Source: a virus. From it: 64,000 bases of DNA. The notes below the pieces were generated by a model that was not told where the DNA came from, made no database searches, and saw only the letters and a list, made by a program, of their open reading frames with translations. This document shows, in pieces, positions 25,858 through 35,157 of the stretch. A program made the translations under genes and the position numbers. The stretch's first letter is position 1. Each line of letters opens with the position of its first letter. Location: the IMG/VR virus record IMGVR_UViG_3300026484_000295, positions 108,405-172,404 of that record. One strand, 5' to 3'.

Positions 25858-26913
25858 ATGTCAAATAAAATTACAATGAGTACAGATTGGCATTTTGGTA
25901 AATCAAATGGGAGATTCGATAATATTATTTTAAATGGTATTATTGAACAATGTAATTATGCAAAGAATAATAATATCAAAGTTATGATTAATCTTGGCGA
26001 TACATTAGATGTAAAACAATCAATTACTACTAGTACTATGAATTATTTAGCTAAAGCATTTCAATTAATAAATGATACATTCGATAAAGTTTATGTATTA
26101 GTTGGTAATCATGATATGTCAAAGAAAACTTATAATAATGATGGGCATAATTTGCATATTTTTTCTGGTTATAATAATATTGAGGTTATCGATTCTCCAA
26201 AAATAATTTCGATATTTGATTCAGATTTTTATTTCATGCCTTATTTCCCAAATGATTATCTTAAAAATCATATTTTTGAGGAAGCTAGATTTATGTGTGC
26301 TCATATTGAAGTCCAAGGTTTTATGTTGAATCAATTTGTTAAAGCTGAAGATGGATTGAATATGCAAGCTATAACTAATATATATGATAATGTTTTTTTA
26401 GGTCATTTTCATAAGCGACAATCTAGAGGAAATGTATCTTATATTGGTAATATGTGTAGATTTTTTTATGGTGAAAATGATGAAGAACGTGGTTGGACTA
26501 TTCTAGATGTTGATACGAATAAGTATGAATTTATTGAATACCATCATCCGAAAATGTACAAATTTAAATTATCGACATTAATGAGTCTAGATGAAGATTT
26601 AAATAAAATATTTGAACCAGGCGACAATCTCAAACTAGTTATTGATAAACAATTAAAATATTCTGAATTAGAGGAATTTAAAACAAAACTAATTTTGGAT
26701 TATAAAATTAATGATTTAGTATTAGACGATCAATTTTATGCGTTTGATATTGATGAAATAGATGATGAAGATGAAACAGATGACAATGTTGCTGATTTAG
26801 ATCCTAGTTATATGGAATATCTATTAACAGAAATGACTAAGATTATTACAGATGATAACGCTGTAGAAGCTCTAGAATATCTTAGAGAAAAATCTAAAGA
26901 TTATCAGGAATAA
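25858..26913 (+). CDS. 47: Recombination endonuclease subunit gp47-like (Mre11/SbcD family)
   Basis: 351 residues, close to T4 gp47 (339). All metallophosphoesterase motifs are present: D10-x-H12, GD at 47-48, GNHD at 83-86, His149 in CAHIEVQG, and GHFH at 182-185. With gp46 it forms the Mre11-Rad50 type complex that resects DNA ends for recombination-dependent replication, the main late replication mode of T4. The C-terminal part has a highly acidic stretch (EIDDEDETDD). It is followed 72 bp later by gp46. A TGTATAAT promoter-like box and an AAAGG site precede it. Confidence 0.93.
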   Translation: MSNKITMSTDWHFGKSNGRFDNIILNGIIEQCNYAKNNNIKVMINLGDTLDVKQSITTSTMNYLAKAFQLINDTFDKVYVLVGNHDMSKKTYNNDGHNLHIFSGYNNIEVIDSPKIISIFDSDFYFMPYFPNDYLKNHIFEEARFMCAHIEVQGFMLNQFVKAEDGLNMQAITNIYDNVFLGHFHKRQSRGNVSYIGNMCRFFYGENDEERGWTILDVDTNKYEFIEYHHPKMYKFKLSTLMSLDEDLNKIFEPGDNLKLVIDKQLKYSELEEFKTKLILDYKINDLVLDDQFYAFDIDEIDDEDETDDNVADLDPSYMEYLLTEMTKIITDDNAVEALEYLREKSKDYQE

Positions 26914-26948
26914 ATGTCTAATAAAATATAGTTTTAAAATCCTATTAA

Positions 26949-26957
26949 TGTAAAATA
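26949..26957 (+). promoter_or_regulatory. Probable early/middle promoter for gp46
   Basis: TGTAAAATA 29 bp before the gp46 start. The following bases (TGTAGAAA) are the same as those after the clamp-gene promoter at 49408-49416. Confidence 0.55.
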
Positions 26958-26985
26958 TGTAGAAAGATAAAAAAATGGAAGATAA

Positions 26986-28827
26986 ATGAAGATTAAATTT
27001 CGTAAAATTGAAATACAAAATTTTTATAGTTATGGTGATAAACAGGAAGTAGATTTAGATCAATTTAAAAGTACAGTTGTTTTGATAGATGGTATAGATA
27101 AAGATACAGAGGGGTCAAAAATTGGTTCTGGTAAATCATCATTCCTTGCAGCGATAACATATGCATTATTTGGTGAAACTGTTTCAAACGTAAAAGCTAA
27201 TGAGATTGTAAATTATATAAAAGGTAAAAATGCATTAGTGGTTTTGACATTTGAAATGAATAATACACTCTTTAAAATTGAAAGGGGTAGAAAACCAAAT
27301 ATATTGAATATCTATCAAGAAATTGATAAAGATGAAAAAGGTACTATTCAATGGGAAAATATATCACGAGCTGATATTAAAGATAATGATAAACTTATTG
27401 TCTCATTAATAAAAATCAATTTTGAAACATTTTTACAAACATCATTATTTTCTGTAGCTTCAGAACATAATAAACCTTTTTTAAATATGACGCCATCAAA
27501 TCAAAAAAAAGTTCTTGAAAATATCTTTAATTTTGATTTATTTAATAATATGATTAATGAGATAAAAGATGATGTTCGAGATAAACAGATTATTAGAGCT
27601 GAATTAGAATCTTCATTGAGAGAGGTTCAAATTTCAAATGAACAAATAGAATCACAAATAGAAAGACTGAAGGAATCTTCAGAGAAATTTGAAAAACGTA
27701 GAAATAAACGTATTAAAGAACTGGAAGAAAGTATAGTTTTTTATAATAATATTGATATTGAAGAAGAAAAAGATAAATTTGCATTTATAGATGAGTTAAA
27801 AGAACATAAAACTAATATTATGTCAACTATTTCAGAACTAAAAATTGAGTTGAAAGATATTCAAACTGAATTAGCACGAGTTGATAGAGAAATTGAATTG
27901 TTAGTCAACGATTATCAATCAGAAGAAGAAAATAATAAAAGTTTGAAAGGTAATATCTGTCCAACTTGTCATCAAGATTGGGAAGATCCAGATGCAATAA
28001 TAGCAAGTGATGATAAATTAAAAAAAATTGGGTCAGAAATAATTTCATTTGAGAAGAGCTTAAATGAATTTGAGGAAGTTGAACAAAAAATCTTAAAAAA
28101 AATTAAAGATAAAAAAAGTATTTTATTTGAAATTAAAGAAGCGATAGATGAAATCGAAACACAAATTGATAAAAAAGAATTGGATAATATTGATATTATA
28201 TTATCGAATATTAAGAAAGAATTAAAAAATGAAATGAATCAAGAAAACCATTATTTGATGGAAATAGAGGCAAATAAATCCTTACTTCGGGAAATAGATA
28301 CAGAAACATTAGATAAAGTTGATATATGGATACAAAATATCAAAGCATTTATCAAATTGTCTGAAGATCCTAAAACAAGAGGTAAATTTTTAAGAAAATT
28401 TATAAAACAGTCCAATGAAATTTTACGAGGGTTTAAAAAATTAATACCTGATTATAATATTCATATTCAATTTAACCCTGATTTCACCATTAGGGTTATG
28501 AAATTGGGGAAAGAAGTTAATCCTGCATCTTTATCGAATGGTGAAAAGAGGATTGGAAATATTATGATAATGATAGCATTAATGAAAGTATTTAAACTTA
28601 AAAATAATGTTGAATTTAACGCTATTTTTATGGATGAAGTTCTTGATAGTGGTATTAATGGTGCGTTATTAGAAAGTGTTTACACTTTTATAAAAAATGT
28701 AGCAAAAGAAGAACAAATGCGGGTTTATTTGATTTCTCATAGAGAAGAAATTAAAGAAAAAGTTAAAGAAATTATAATGGTTACAAAATCAAGAGGTATT
28801 TCAACTATTGAAATAAATCCTATATGA
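26986..28827 (+). CDS. 46: Recombination endonuclease subunit gp46-like (Rad50/SbcC ATPase)
   Basis: 613 residues against 560 in T4. Walker A is GSGKSS at about residues 47-52, the ABC signature is SLSNGEKR near 514, and Walker B with MDEVLD near 550. Between them are two coiled-coil arms joined by a zinc hook, C325-P-T-C328. This is the standard Rad50-type layout and pairs with the gp47 nuclease just upstream. The complex processes double-strand ends for strand invasion. The stop is followed after 34 bp by the DnaE-like gene. Confidence 0.95.
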   Translation: MKIKFRKIEIQNFYSYGDKQEVDLDQFKSTVVLIDGIDKDTEGSKIGSGKSSFLAAITYALFGETVSNVKANEIVNYIKGKNALVVLTFEMNNTLFKIERGRKPNILNIYQEIDKDEKGTIQWENISRADIKDNDKLIVSLIKINFETFLQTSLFSVASEHNKPFLNMTPSNQKKVLENIFNFDLFNNMINEIKDDVRDKQIIRAELESSLREVQISNEQIESQIERLKESSEKFEKRRNKRIKELEESIVFYNNIDIEEEKDKFAFIDELKEHKTNIMSTISELKIELKDIQTELARVDREIELLVNDYQSEEENNKSLKGNICPTCHQDWEDPDAIIASDDKLKKIGSEIISFEKSLNEFEEVEQKILKKIKDKKSILFEIKEAIDEIETQIDKKELDNIDIILSNIKKELKNEMNQENHYLMEIEANKSLLREIDTETLDKVDIWIQNIKAFIKLSEDPKTRGKFLRKFIKQSNEILRGFKKLIPDYNIHIQFNPDFTIRVMKLGKEVNPASLSNGEKRIGNIMIMIALMKVFKLKNNVEFNAIFMDEVLDSGINGALLESVYTFIKNVAKEEQMRVYLISHREEIKEKVKEIIMVTKSRGISTIEINPI

Positions 28828-28833
28828 ATTTAT

Positions 28834-28842
28834 TGTAAAATA
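28834..28842 (+). promoter_or_regulatory. Probable early/middle promoter for DnaE-like gene
   Basis: TGTAAAATA starting six bases after the gp46 stop and 20 bp before the next start. Confidence 0.5.
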
Positions 28843-28861
28843 AGTATGAGAAGGATATAAA

Positions 28862-29512
28862 ATGAAATTTTCAGATTTAGATTTAGATATACCTTCTAAA
28901 TTGTCAAATGATATTAGGTCTAAATTTATAAGGGCGTCGGTTAAAAATAATGGAAAATATCAACCTCATCCAGCAGGTATATATTTGTATAAAAATATAC
29001 CTCAATTTAACAAAATTGCAATAGCCGATTATAAATTTATGGAGAATAATAATTATCAAAAAATTGATATTTTGAATAATACATTTTTAGATAATATTAC
29101 AAATGATGAAATGGATGAATTTATAGATTTAATTGAAATGGAAGAAATTGATTGGAATAAACTATATAAGTATAATGAACCATATCAACTTAGTAAATAT
29201 CCATCGATATTAAAAGAATTTCAGGTTTCATCGGTATTTGATATTGCTATGGTTTTATCTATAATAAGACCTGGATCAATTAAAAAATATGATACTTTAA
29301 AAAAAGCTATGAAAATAAAAAAAAAGATTAGTAAAGATATAAAGTATTATGATATTTTAAAAGACACATATGGTGTCCCCATTTTTAATGAACAATATAA
29401 AGAAATGGGTATTGATGATGGTGTGTATAGATATAAAAAACCGCATGCTATTGGCTATGCGTATGTATTATTGATTGATTTTTTAAAAAAAAGTCATAAA
29501 ATTAAGGAATAA
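28862..29512 (+). CDS. Compact DnaE-like protein: palm aspartates plus fingers (C-family polymerase fragment)
   Basis: 216 residues that align by eye, in order, with the DNA polymerase III alpha subunit. DLDLDIP at residues 5-11 corresponds to the catalytic PDxDxDF motif (D5, D7, D9). HPAGIYL (36-42) matches the HAAGVVI segment. KIDIL (67-71, D69) matches the third catalytic Asp in KFDFLGL. Then come DIAMVLSIIRPGS (127-139, matching ALVALFRPGP), TYGVPIFNEQ (169-178, matching TYGIILYQEQ), and KPHAIGYAY (193-201, matching NKSHAAAYAL). Large pieces are missing: about 90 residues after the first motif, and most of the region between the EQ and SHA motifs. No PHP, thumb, clamp-binding or OB domain is present. 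The missing upstream part, with the RGS motif, is a separate gene at 48256-48762. Whether the pair has polymerase activity is unknown. Confidence 0.75.
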   Translation: MKFSDLDLDIPSKLSNDIRSKFIRASVKNNGKYQPHPAGIYLYKNIPQFNKIAIADYKFMENNNYQKIDILNNTFLDNITNDEMDEFIDLIEMEEIDWNKLYKYNEPYQLSKYPSILKEFQVSSVFDIAMVLSIIRPGSIKKYDTLKKAMKIKKKISKDIKYYDILKDTYGVPIFNEQYKEMGIDDGVYRYKKPHAIGYAYVLLIDFLKKSHKIKE

Positions 29513-29518
29513 TTGTAT

Positions 29519-29544
29519 AAAAAAAGATTTTTGAGGTCTTTTTT
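29519..29544 (+). terminator. Weak terminator-like element
   Basis: An A-rich arm and a U-rich arm (AAAAAGA with TCTTTTTT) flank a short loop just after the DnaE-like stop and before the late promoter of the HU gene. The stem is AT only, so the call is weak. Confidence 0.35.
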
Positions 29545-29546
29545 GA

Positions 29547-29554
29547 TATAAATA
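29547..29554 (+). promoter_or_regulatory. T4-type late promoter for HU-like gene
   Basis: Perfect TATAAATA followed by AAAA. Transcription would start close to 29560, so the in-frame ATG at 29558 cannot be the real start; the start at 29615 with AAGGAAG is used instead. Confidence 0.8.
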
Positions 29555-29614
29555 AAAATGAATTATAAAAATAAGGTTGATATCTTATTCAAATTAAAAA
29601 AAAAGGAAGTTAAT

Positions 29615-29899
29615 ATGACAAAAGCAGATATGGTAGTACAACTACAAGAAATCATTGGTGAAGAAAAAGTTTCTAAAGCAGAATGTGAAAGAATCTGGAA
29701 TGGTTTAATTGAAATTATTGCAGAAGAAGTAAAAGATGGTGGAGAAGTAAAATTTGGATCGTTATTTAAAGTGTATAAAAAACATAAAAATGCTAGAAAA
29801 GTAAGAAATCCAAGAACTGGTGAAACTTTTATGAAAGAAGCTAGAGATGAACTAGGCTGTAAAGTTATGAGAGAAGGTAAATACCTTATTCAAGATTAG
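29615..29899 (+). CDS. HU/IHF-family DNA-binding protein
   Basis: 94 residues from the ATG at 29615, which has a strong AAGGAAG site. An upstream in-frame ATG at 29558 would add 19 Lys-rich residues but falls on the late promoter. The fold is clear: N-terminal helices (KADMVVQLQEIIGE), VKFGSLFKVYKKHKNARKV (HU core strand), then the DNA-binding arm with NPRTGETF, and a C-terminal strand. The conserved arm motif RNPxTG is intact. A late histone-like protein could compact or bend phage DNA before packaging, or help at the iteron origin, since many Rep_3 origins use IHF or HU. Confidence 0.9.
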   Translation: MTKADMVVQLQEIIGEEKVSKAECERIWNGLIEIIAEEVKDGGEVKFGSLFKVYKKHKNARKVRNPRTGETFMKEARDELGCKVMREGKYLIQD

Positions 29900-29907
29900 G
29901 CATAAAA

Positions 29908-30249
29908 ATGAATGTTAGAGTTGGTGGACCAAATTCAGAAATAGAAGCTGAAGCCAAAAAGAAACTTATTACTGAGAAAAGGATTAAAGAAATCCTTTCT
30001 CAAAATCCTTCAAAACACGATTTAGACTTACTTAAAGTTAAAATACGGGATTTAACTCAATTTTATGAACGTATAATCCAATCTATCAATCATACTATAC
30101 GTATGGTGAAATCAAAAACACAGATGACTTATTTAGAACAAAAGAAATATATTCAATCTCAAGAGAAAGAATTATCACAAGCTAAACGTGAAAAAAGTAG
30201 ATTAAGAAAATATTTGAAGGTATTAAATGAAAAGTTAGATAAACTTTAA
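29908..30249 (+). CDS. Small coiled-coil protein, unknown
   Basis: 113 residues, helical and lysine-rich throughout, with a probable coiled coil over residues 45-113 (YIQSQEKELSQAKREKSRL). No family is recognised. It starts eight bases after the HU-like stop, has only a weak ribosome site, and is probably co-transcribed from the HU late promoter. A DNA-associated or head role is a guess from context only. Confidence 0.65.
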   Translation: MNVRVGGPNSEIEAEAKKKLITEKRIKEILSQNPSKHDLDLLKVKIRDLTQFYERIIQSINHTIRMVKSKTQMTYLEQKKYIQSQEKELSQAKREKSRLRKYLKVLNEKLDKL

Positions 30250-30253
30250 TTAA

Positions 30254-30261
30254 TATAAATA
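30254..30261 (+). promoter_or_regulatory. T4-type late promoter
   Basis: Perfect TATAAATA followed by AAAA, 21 bp before the gene at 30282-30629; probably also serves the neck genes downstream. Confidence 0.8.
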
Positions 30262-30281
30262 AAAAGAAAAAGGAAAATTTT

Positions 30282-30629
30282 ATGGCATATGAATATACAA
30301 GTGTAACACCAGGGATATTTAGTTTTACTATTCCGGGAGAAAATAAAACAGTAAAATTATTTACTGGTGATAAAATTATCGTTAAAAAACAACTTACGGG
30401 TACATATCTTAAAATGTTTATTTTTAATGGTGAAGTTCCAGATGGTGATGAATTAAAAACTAATAAAACCAATCCAAAAGCAAAAGTAGCAGATAAAATA
30501 ACGTCAGTTGTCGAAACTGAAGATATTCAATCAAATGATAATATAGATATTGAAATTAGTGATGCTATTAAAGAAGTTGAAGACAAACCAACCCCTAAAA
30601 GAAGAGGGAGAAAGAAAAAAGTATCATAA
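30282..30629 (+). CDS. Small protein with beta domain and AT-hook-like basic tail
   Basis: 115 residues. Residues 1-55 look like a compact beta domain (TPGIFSFTIPGENKTVKLF). The middle is acidic and probably disordered. The last ten residues, PKRRGRKKKV, resemble an AT-hook (core RGR flanked by basic residues), which binds the minor groove of AT-rich DNA. A late promoter and AAGG site precede it, and neck genes follow. It may be a head-tail connector accessory or a DNA-bound head protein; the sequence does not decide. Confidence 0.65.
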   Translation: MAYEYTSVTPGIFSFTIPGENKTVKLFTGDKIIVKKQLTGTYLKMFIFNGEVPDGDELKTNKTNPKAKVADKITSVVETEDIQSNDNIDIEISDAIKEVEDKPTPKRRGRKKKVS

Positions 30630-30650
30630 AGATTCTTTATTAAAAATATT

Positions 30651-31325
30651 ATGACAAAAGATTTCTTAAAACAATACATTTTATCTATGTTGGGAGCATC
30701 ACAAACAGATGTTGAATTGTCTGATGAAGATTTAGATATGTCTATATATCACGCTATAAATTATTATGGTCATAATTCATCTGAGGCATGGAATGAAGAA
30801 TGGGTTGTCATACCATTAAAAGCAGGCGAAAATTATCATGAAATAGATGATTCGATAGATTTTATTATAAGTATGAATGCTATGGCAGGGCAACAAGGGA
30901 CATCCTTAATTCCAGAAACAGTAGGTAAGTCTTATGAAAATGCTATGTTAGCTATGAATAATCAAGATAATGATTTACAACGGGTAATTAATCCTGTATC
31001 TACAAGGATATTATATAGGGATAATAAAAGATTTATACAAACTGATTTTGCTCCAACATCAGATTTAAATGTTGCTGCGAAAGTTATGAGGTATAAAGAT
31101 TTAGCTCCAATATATTCTGATCCTTGGATACAAAAGTATGCTTTAGCTCAAGCAAAATTTACATTAGGTATTATTCGTAGTAAATATTCAAGTGTATCTG
31201 CTCCTCAAGATATGTCTATGAATGGATCAGATTTAATTTCACAAGCTCAAACAGAAATTGAAAAATTAGAACAAGAGTTATTTGATAAATCGGTTATTAT
31301 GAATGGTGGTATTTATATCGGATAG
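30651..31325 (+). CDS. 13: Neck protein gp13-like
   Basis: 224 residues against 309 in T4. The C-terminal half has the gp13 pattern: DPWIQKYALAQAKFTLGIIR, then MNGSDLISQAQTEIEKLEQE. The N-terminal part (DLDMSIYHAINYYG) is also like neck proteins. gp13 and gp14 close the packaged head below the portal and accept the tail. The following genes are gp14-like and gp15-like, the T4 gene order. No good ribosome site precedes the ATG, so translation may depend on the upstream gene 21 bases before. Confidence 0.8.
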   Translation: MTKDFLKQYILSMLGASQTDVELSDEDLDMSIYHAINYYGHNSSEAWNEEWVVIPLKAGENYHEIDDSIDFIISMNAMAGQQGTSLIPETVGKSYENAMLAMNNQDNDLQRVINPVSTRILYRDNKRFIQTDFAPTSDLNVAAKVMRYKDLAPIYSDPWIQKYALAQAKFTLGIIRSKYSSVSAPQDMSMNGSDLISQAQTEIEKLEQELFDKSVIMNGGIYIG

Positions 31326-31388
31326 TTTATAAATTTATCGAATAATAATGAACAATAAATAAATATATGAAATAATGGAGATAAATTT

Positions 31389-32138
31389 ATGACTAGAACT
31401 GATTTTTTAAATGAAATATTACCTACATCATATACTGTAAAAGGGACATTATCTGAATCAGGACCAAATTCCAGAAAAGTTTATAATAATAAACCTAAAG
31501 ATGTATTGTTTATTAAACGTATTGCGAGAGAAAAAATACATCTTGATGGTGCTCCAATCTTATATTTTCCAATTGACCCAGCCTCAAATGATTCATTGCA
31601 ATCTTTAGATTTTGATAATAGTTTAAAAGATCATACGCATATAACATTAGGAAAACCATTAGAAATGGTAGCAACATGGACACCTCAGGAATATCAAAAT
31701 GATTTATCAAAATGGGGTGTTATGATGCCAGCCGGTTCAGACCACCAATTATATATTCATGTAACAGATTTAGAAGAAATTTTAAAACGAAAACCATTAG
31801 TTGGTGATATAATCGAAACTGTTATGGATCGAACAAAATTTAAAGTAGCTGATGTATTTTATGGACACTCAAATTTATGGGAAAACATATTTTGTATGGT
31901 AACATTAAGTAAAGTTACTTATGATAATTATACCTCACAATTAGATCAATATGATGAATCATATAAAGATACATATACAAAATTGGAAAGTATTTTAGAT
32001 ATTATGGATGGTACGGAACATCATAAATCTAATGCAGAAATACAAAAAGAAAAAACAAAAACTGATAGTCATAATAATAGTAAACCTAGAAAAAAATCTA
32101 TTGATACTGCATTAGATATAATGACTATGACATTATAA
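31389..32138 (+). CDS. 14: Neck protein gp14-like
   Basis: 249 residues, about T4 length (256). Similarity is weaker than for its neighbours: RIAREKIHLDGAPILYFPID (about residues 44-63) matches the gp14 segment before its YYVP motif, and KPLVGDIIETVMDRTKFKVA (about 137-156) matches the T4 GDLIYFPMDNSLF region. Position between gp13 and gp15 is the main support. A GGAG site precedes the start; a weak AATAAATA late box is at 31354-31361. The C-terminal 40 residues are charged and probably disordered. Confidence 0.7.
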   Translation: MTRTDFLNEILPTSYTVKGTLSESGPNSRKVYNNKPKDVLFIKRIAREKIHLDGAPILYFPIDPASNDSLQSLDFDNSLKDHTHITLGKPLEMVATWTPQEYQNDLSKWGVMMPAGSDHQLYIHVTDLEEILKRKPLVGDIIETVMDRTKFKVADVFYGHSNLWENIFCMVTLSKVTYDNYTSQLDQYDESYKDTYTKLESILDIMDGTEHHKSNAEIQKEKTKTDSHNNSKPRKKSIDTALDIMTMTL

Positions 32139-32153
32139 AAGGAATAGTAAATT

Positions 32154-34901
32154 ATGAATCAAAACTTTTATTATGAAGGTCGACAGATAAAAAATTATTT
32201 AATTGGGTTTGCAAGTATATTTTCTGAAATACCTTATAAAAATCGAAATGGTAAATTAGAAAGTGTACCGATTCATTATGGTTCTCCATCAGATATAATA
32301 TCGTATTTAGAAATGAACGTAGATAATGATGAAACCCATAATAGAAATAGATTAAAAGATATATCCGTACCTTTATTTTCATTTCGTATGACATCTATGG
32401 AGCAAAATTTAGAACGTAGAAGAGCTCCTCTTGATACTATTACTGTTGATTTACGACCATTAGGGTATGGAACAGGTTATGTAGCTATGAAACCAGCTCC
32501 CTTTAAATTTACATTTGAATTGTTATTGTGGGCTAGTAGTGATTATCAAGCATTTGAAATAGTTGAACAAATAGTACCTTACTTTAACACTCCTCAACAA
32601 GTAACAATAGAGCCACTTCCTAGATGTCCAGTCTCAACAACAGAAGTTTTTTTAGAAAGTTTAGACATTGATACTGAGCCAGATTCTCAAAAATATTCTG
32701 CGCTAGTAACAATGAATTTTAATTTGAGTGGATGGTTATTATCACAGCCACGCATTTGGTCAACAAATATGCAATTTGAATTATCTATGCTAGATAAAGA
32801 TAATATTACTCAAGGGGTCGATTTAAATGCGACTGATTATTCTGTTGGGCATGAGATAATTGATAATAATAGTAGGAATATTAATAAAGAAACACAAAAT
32901 GAAACTACTATTATATCATTTATAAAGAATTCTAATTTAAAAGAAATGTATTCTGAAACATTAGATATAATTAATATATTGAAAGATGAAGGGTATATTA
33001 GTTATGACGGTCATATTTTAACTGATGAAGATATTTCTATAATATATAAAGGTCAAGAAAAAGTCCTTTCTATTGAATATATAAATTGGTTAATTGATGA
33101 AAATGAAGATCTTGAATATCTCTACAAAAATTTTAATATGCAAGAAAAATTATTAGCACAAGATTTGAAAGCTGATAATTTAATACTTGATACTATAATT
33201 CATGATGATAGTGAGACTATTGAAATTTATTTAAAATTATTAGATAATAATTTGGTAACATTTGGTTTTAACTTAACAGATATACAAATATCTAATGCTG
33301 AAAAATTAAATATATTTGGTACCCCTAGAATTGATATCGATGATGTTTTAAATAGAATGAAAATGTATTATAGTGTACTTACTAATTTCAAAGTAAAAAA
33401 AGAATCTATATTGTTTAATATTGATAGTAAAATTAAACCTACATTTATTAAATTTGAATTACCAAAAGATTTTGAAATTGATGAACGATTAAAAATATAT
33501 AATACTAACTTCATAATTGATAAAATTGAAACTGTAATTAATGAGGATTTAAGTGTCGATATGTATCTGAAATTAGATTCTAACCAAAAATTATATTATT
33601 TAGAAAATGATAATTTGATTGAAATGGAATATGATGAAAAATTTAATTTTAAACCTGTATTAGGTACTATGAATATTTATGCTATAACAATAGATACACA
33701 ATGTTATATATTTGGTGGACTATTATATGATCCAACGGATACTTTATTTGATTCCAATAAATATTTTATTAATGGACAAAAAATTCCATTAGAGTTAAGT
33801 AATGATATTCAAAAAGTGGTTGATATAGAAAAAGTATTAAATTCTTCATTTAAAAATATTGATAAATTTATAATCGCTACATTATTATTTAATAAAATAA
33901 AAGATAATTTATTAGATATTAATGATTTAGATGATTATGATTTATTTAAAATTGCTAATAAAAAATATAATATTACAAAATATGACGTTGTTGAATATGC
34001 GAATATTTTATATTCGTTGAATACAAAGCTAACTAATAACATTGATTTAATTAGTATTCCTTCAAATTTACCAATTTCAACCGATGAATTTAATAATAAG
34101 CAAATTGATATATCACCGGATTTATCTATGGTGTTAGCATTAGATAAAAATAATAAACCTATATATGATGTTAATAATGACGGTTATATAAACAAGACCG
34201 ATTTGGAAATATTAGGGTCTGAAGTTGATGATATAGAATCATATGACTATGAACTAAAATATGGTATTTGGTATAAACGTTTTAATATTAATGATGTATC
34301 AGAAGAAAGAATACTTAAAATATCACAGAATCTTAAAACAATCTATTATTTAACTGAAAAAAATGATATGATAGAATTAAAATTGTATTTAGAATTAAAA
34401 GATCAAGGATTAGTATCGGATCAATATTCTATAATTTCTACGGAAAAAAATTTAAAAAAAATAAAAGCTTTAGGTTATAATTCGGAAGAATTAGAAGATA
34501 AACTTCTTTTTATGAGAATGTTTGTAGAAGCGGTAAAAAATATAATGATTGATGATAGAGATTTTATATTATATCAAGTTCCAGAAATGAATGAAGACAG
34601 TAAGTCTTTGTTATATCGAACTGAAGGATTGGATATTGATAGTATCGTTTTAGGTAAATTCATTGAAAAATATTTTCAATTATTGGATGATTATGATCAA
34701 CGTATAAAAGATGATATTCTATTTAGACAATTATTATCAAAAGATATGGGTGAATTTTATAATGCTGCATACGAATTTAATCTTATGTGGGTGGATATAG
34801 TAAAAACGGATTTTTTTAAAAATAGTTTGCAAGTAAAAACTCCAAGATTGGATGAAATTTTACCATATGTAAAAGAAAAAATAGATGAAATCCTAAAATA
34901 G
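32154..34901 (+). CDS. 15: Tail sheath terminator gp15-like with long C-terminal extension
   Basis: 915 residues, more than three times T4 gp15 (272). Residues 1-230 are the gp15 part: FYYEGRQIKNYLIGFASIFS, then VPIHYGSPSDIISYLEM, then FEIVEQIVPYFNTPQQVTIE. T4 gp15 caps the sheath and tube and joins the tail to the neck. The remaining ~680 residues are acidic, helical and of unknown fold. They contain a dockerin-type EF-hand loop, DVNNDGYINKTDLEIL, at about residues 672-687, with Asp/Asn at the calcium-ligand positions. No frameshift or stop separates the parts, so it is a true fusion or expansion. Confidence 0.8.
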   Translation: MNQNFYYEGRQIKNYLIGFASIFSEIPYKNRNGKLESVPIHYGSPSDIISYLEMNVDNDETHNRNRLKDISVPLFSFRMTSMEQNLERRRAPLDTITVDLRPLGYGTGYVAMKPAPFKFTFELLLWASSDYQAFEIVEQIVPYFNTPQQVTIEPLPRCPVSTTEVFLESLDIDTEPDSQKYSALVTMNFNLSGWLLSQPRIWSTNMQFELSMLDKDNITQGVDLNATDYSVGHEIIDNNSRNINKETQNETTIISFIKNSNLKEMYSETLDIINILKDEGYISYDGHILTDEDISIIYKGQEKVLSIEYINWLIDENEDLEYLYKNFNMQEKLLAQDLKADNLILDTIIHDDSETIEIYLKLLDNNLVTFGFNLTDIQISNAEKLNIFGTPRIDIDDVLNRMKMYYSVLTNFKVKKESILFNIDSKIKPTFIKFELPKDFEIDERLKIYNTNFIIDKIETVINEDLSVDMYLKLDSNQKLYYLENDNLIEMEYDEKFNFKPVLGTMNIYAITIDTQCYIFGGLLYDPTDTLFDSNKYFINGQKIPLELSNDIQKVVDIEKVLNSSFKNIDKFIIATLLFNKIKDNLLDINDLDDYDLFKIANKKYNITKYDVVEYANILYSLNTKLTNNIDLISIPSNLPISTDEFNNKQIDISPDLSMVLALDKNNKPIYDVNNDGYINKTDLEILGSEVDDIESYDYELKYGIWYKRFNINDVSEERILKISQNLKTIYYLTEKNDMIELKLYLELKDQGLVSDQYSIISTEKNLKKIKALGYNSEELEDKLLFMRMFVEAVKNIMIDDRDFILYQVPEMNEDSKSLLYRTEGLDIDSIVLGKFIEKYFQLLDDYDQRIKDDILFRQLLSKDMGEFYNAAYEFNLMWVDIVKTDFFKNSLQVKTPRLDEILPYVKEKIDEILK

Positions 34902-34930
34902 AAATAAATAAAATAAAAAAGGAGATTAAT

Positions 34931-35128
34931 ATGAGAATTTCAAAATTATTTGAATCTGCACCTAGAAAGAAAGGTAAAACTACTGCTAATGATGTAAGAG
35001 TGTGGTTGGATAAAATAAATAACGGTGAAGCTACTGAAGAAGATATTCAATTATATGATGATTTAAAAAGTATATCACGAAAATTGGGTGGTAAAACAAC
35101 AGTAATAGAAATACTTAAAGCTATTTAA
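34931..35128 (+). CDS. Small unknown protein
   Basis: 65 residues, basic N-terminal region (ESAPRKKGKTTANDVR) then a helical part (EEDIQLYDDLKSISRKLGG). The start is supported by AAGGAG and by an AAATAAATA late-like box at 34902-34910. I do not recognise the family. It ends inside the hairpin at 35126-35149. Confidence 0.7.
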   Translation: MRISKLFESAPRKKGKTTANDVRVWLDKINNGEATEEDIQLYDDLKSISRKLGGKTTVIEILKAI

Positions 35129-35149
35129 TATAGGGTCCACCCTATATTA
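35126..35149. terminator. Hairpin between converging genes
   Basis: A perfect 10-bp stem (35126-35135 with 35140-35149) with a four-base loop, starting on the stop codon of the upstream small gene and lying eight bases past the end of the thymidylate kinase gene. No strong U tract follows on either strand. Confidence 0.55.
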
Positions 35150-35157
35150 AAACAAAA

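Noticed and set aside
29558-29614. N-terminal extension of the HU-like protein
   Set aside because: The upstream ATG lies on the late promoter and transcription start; the ATG at 29615 has a strong ribosome site and the normal HU length.
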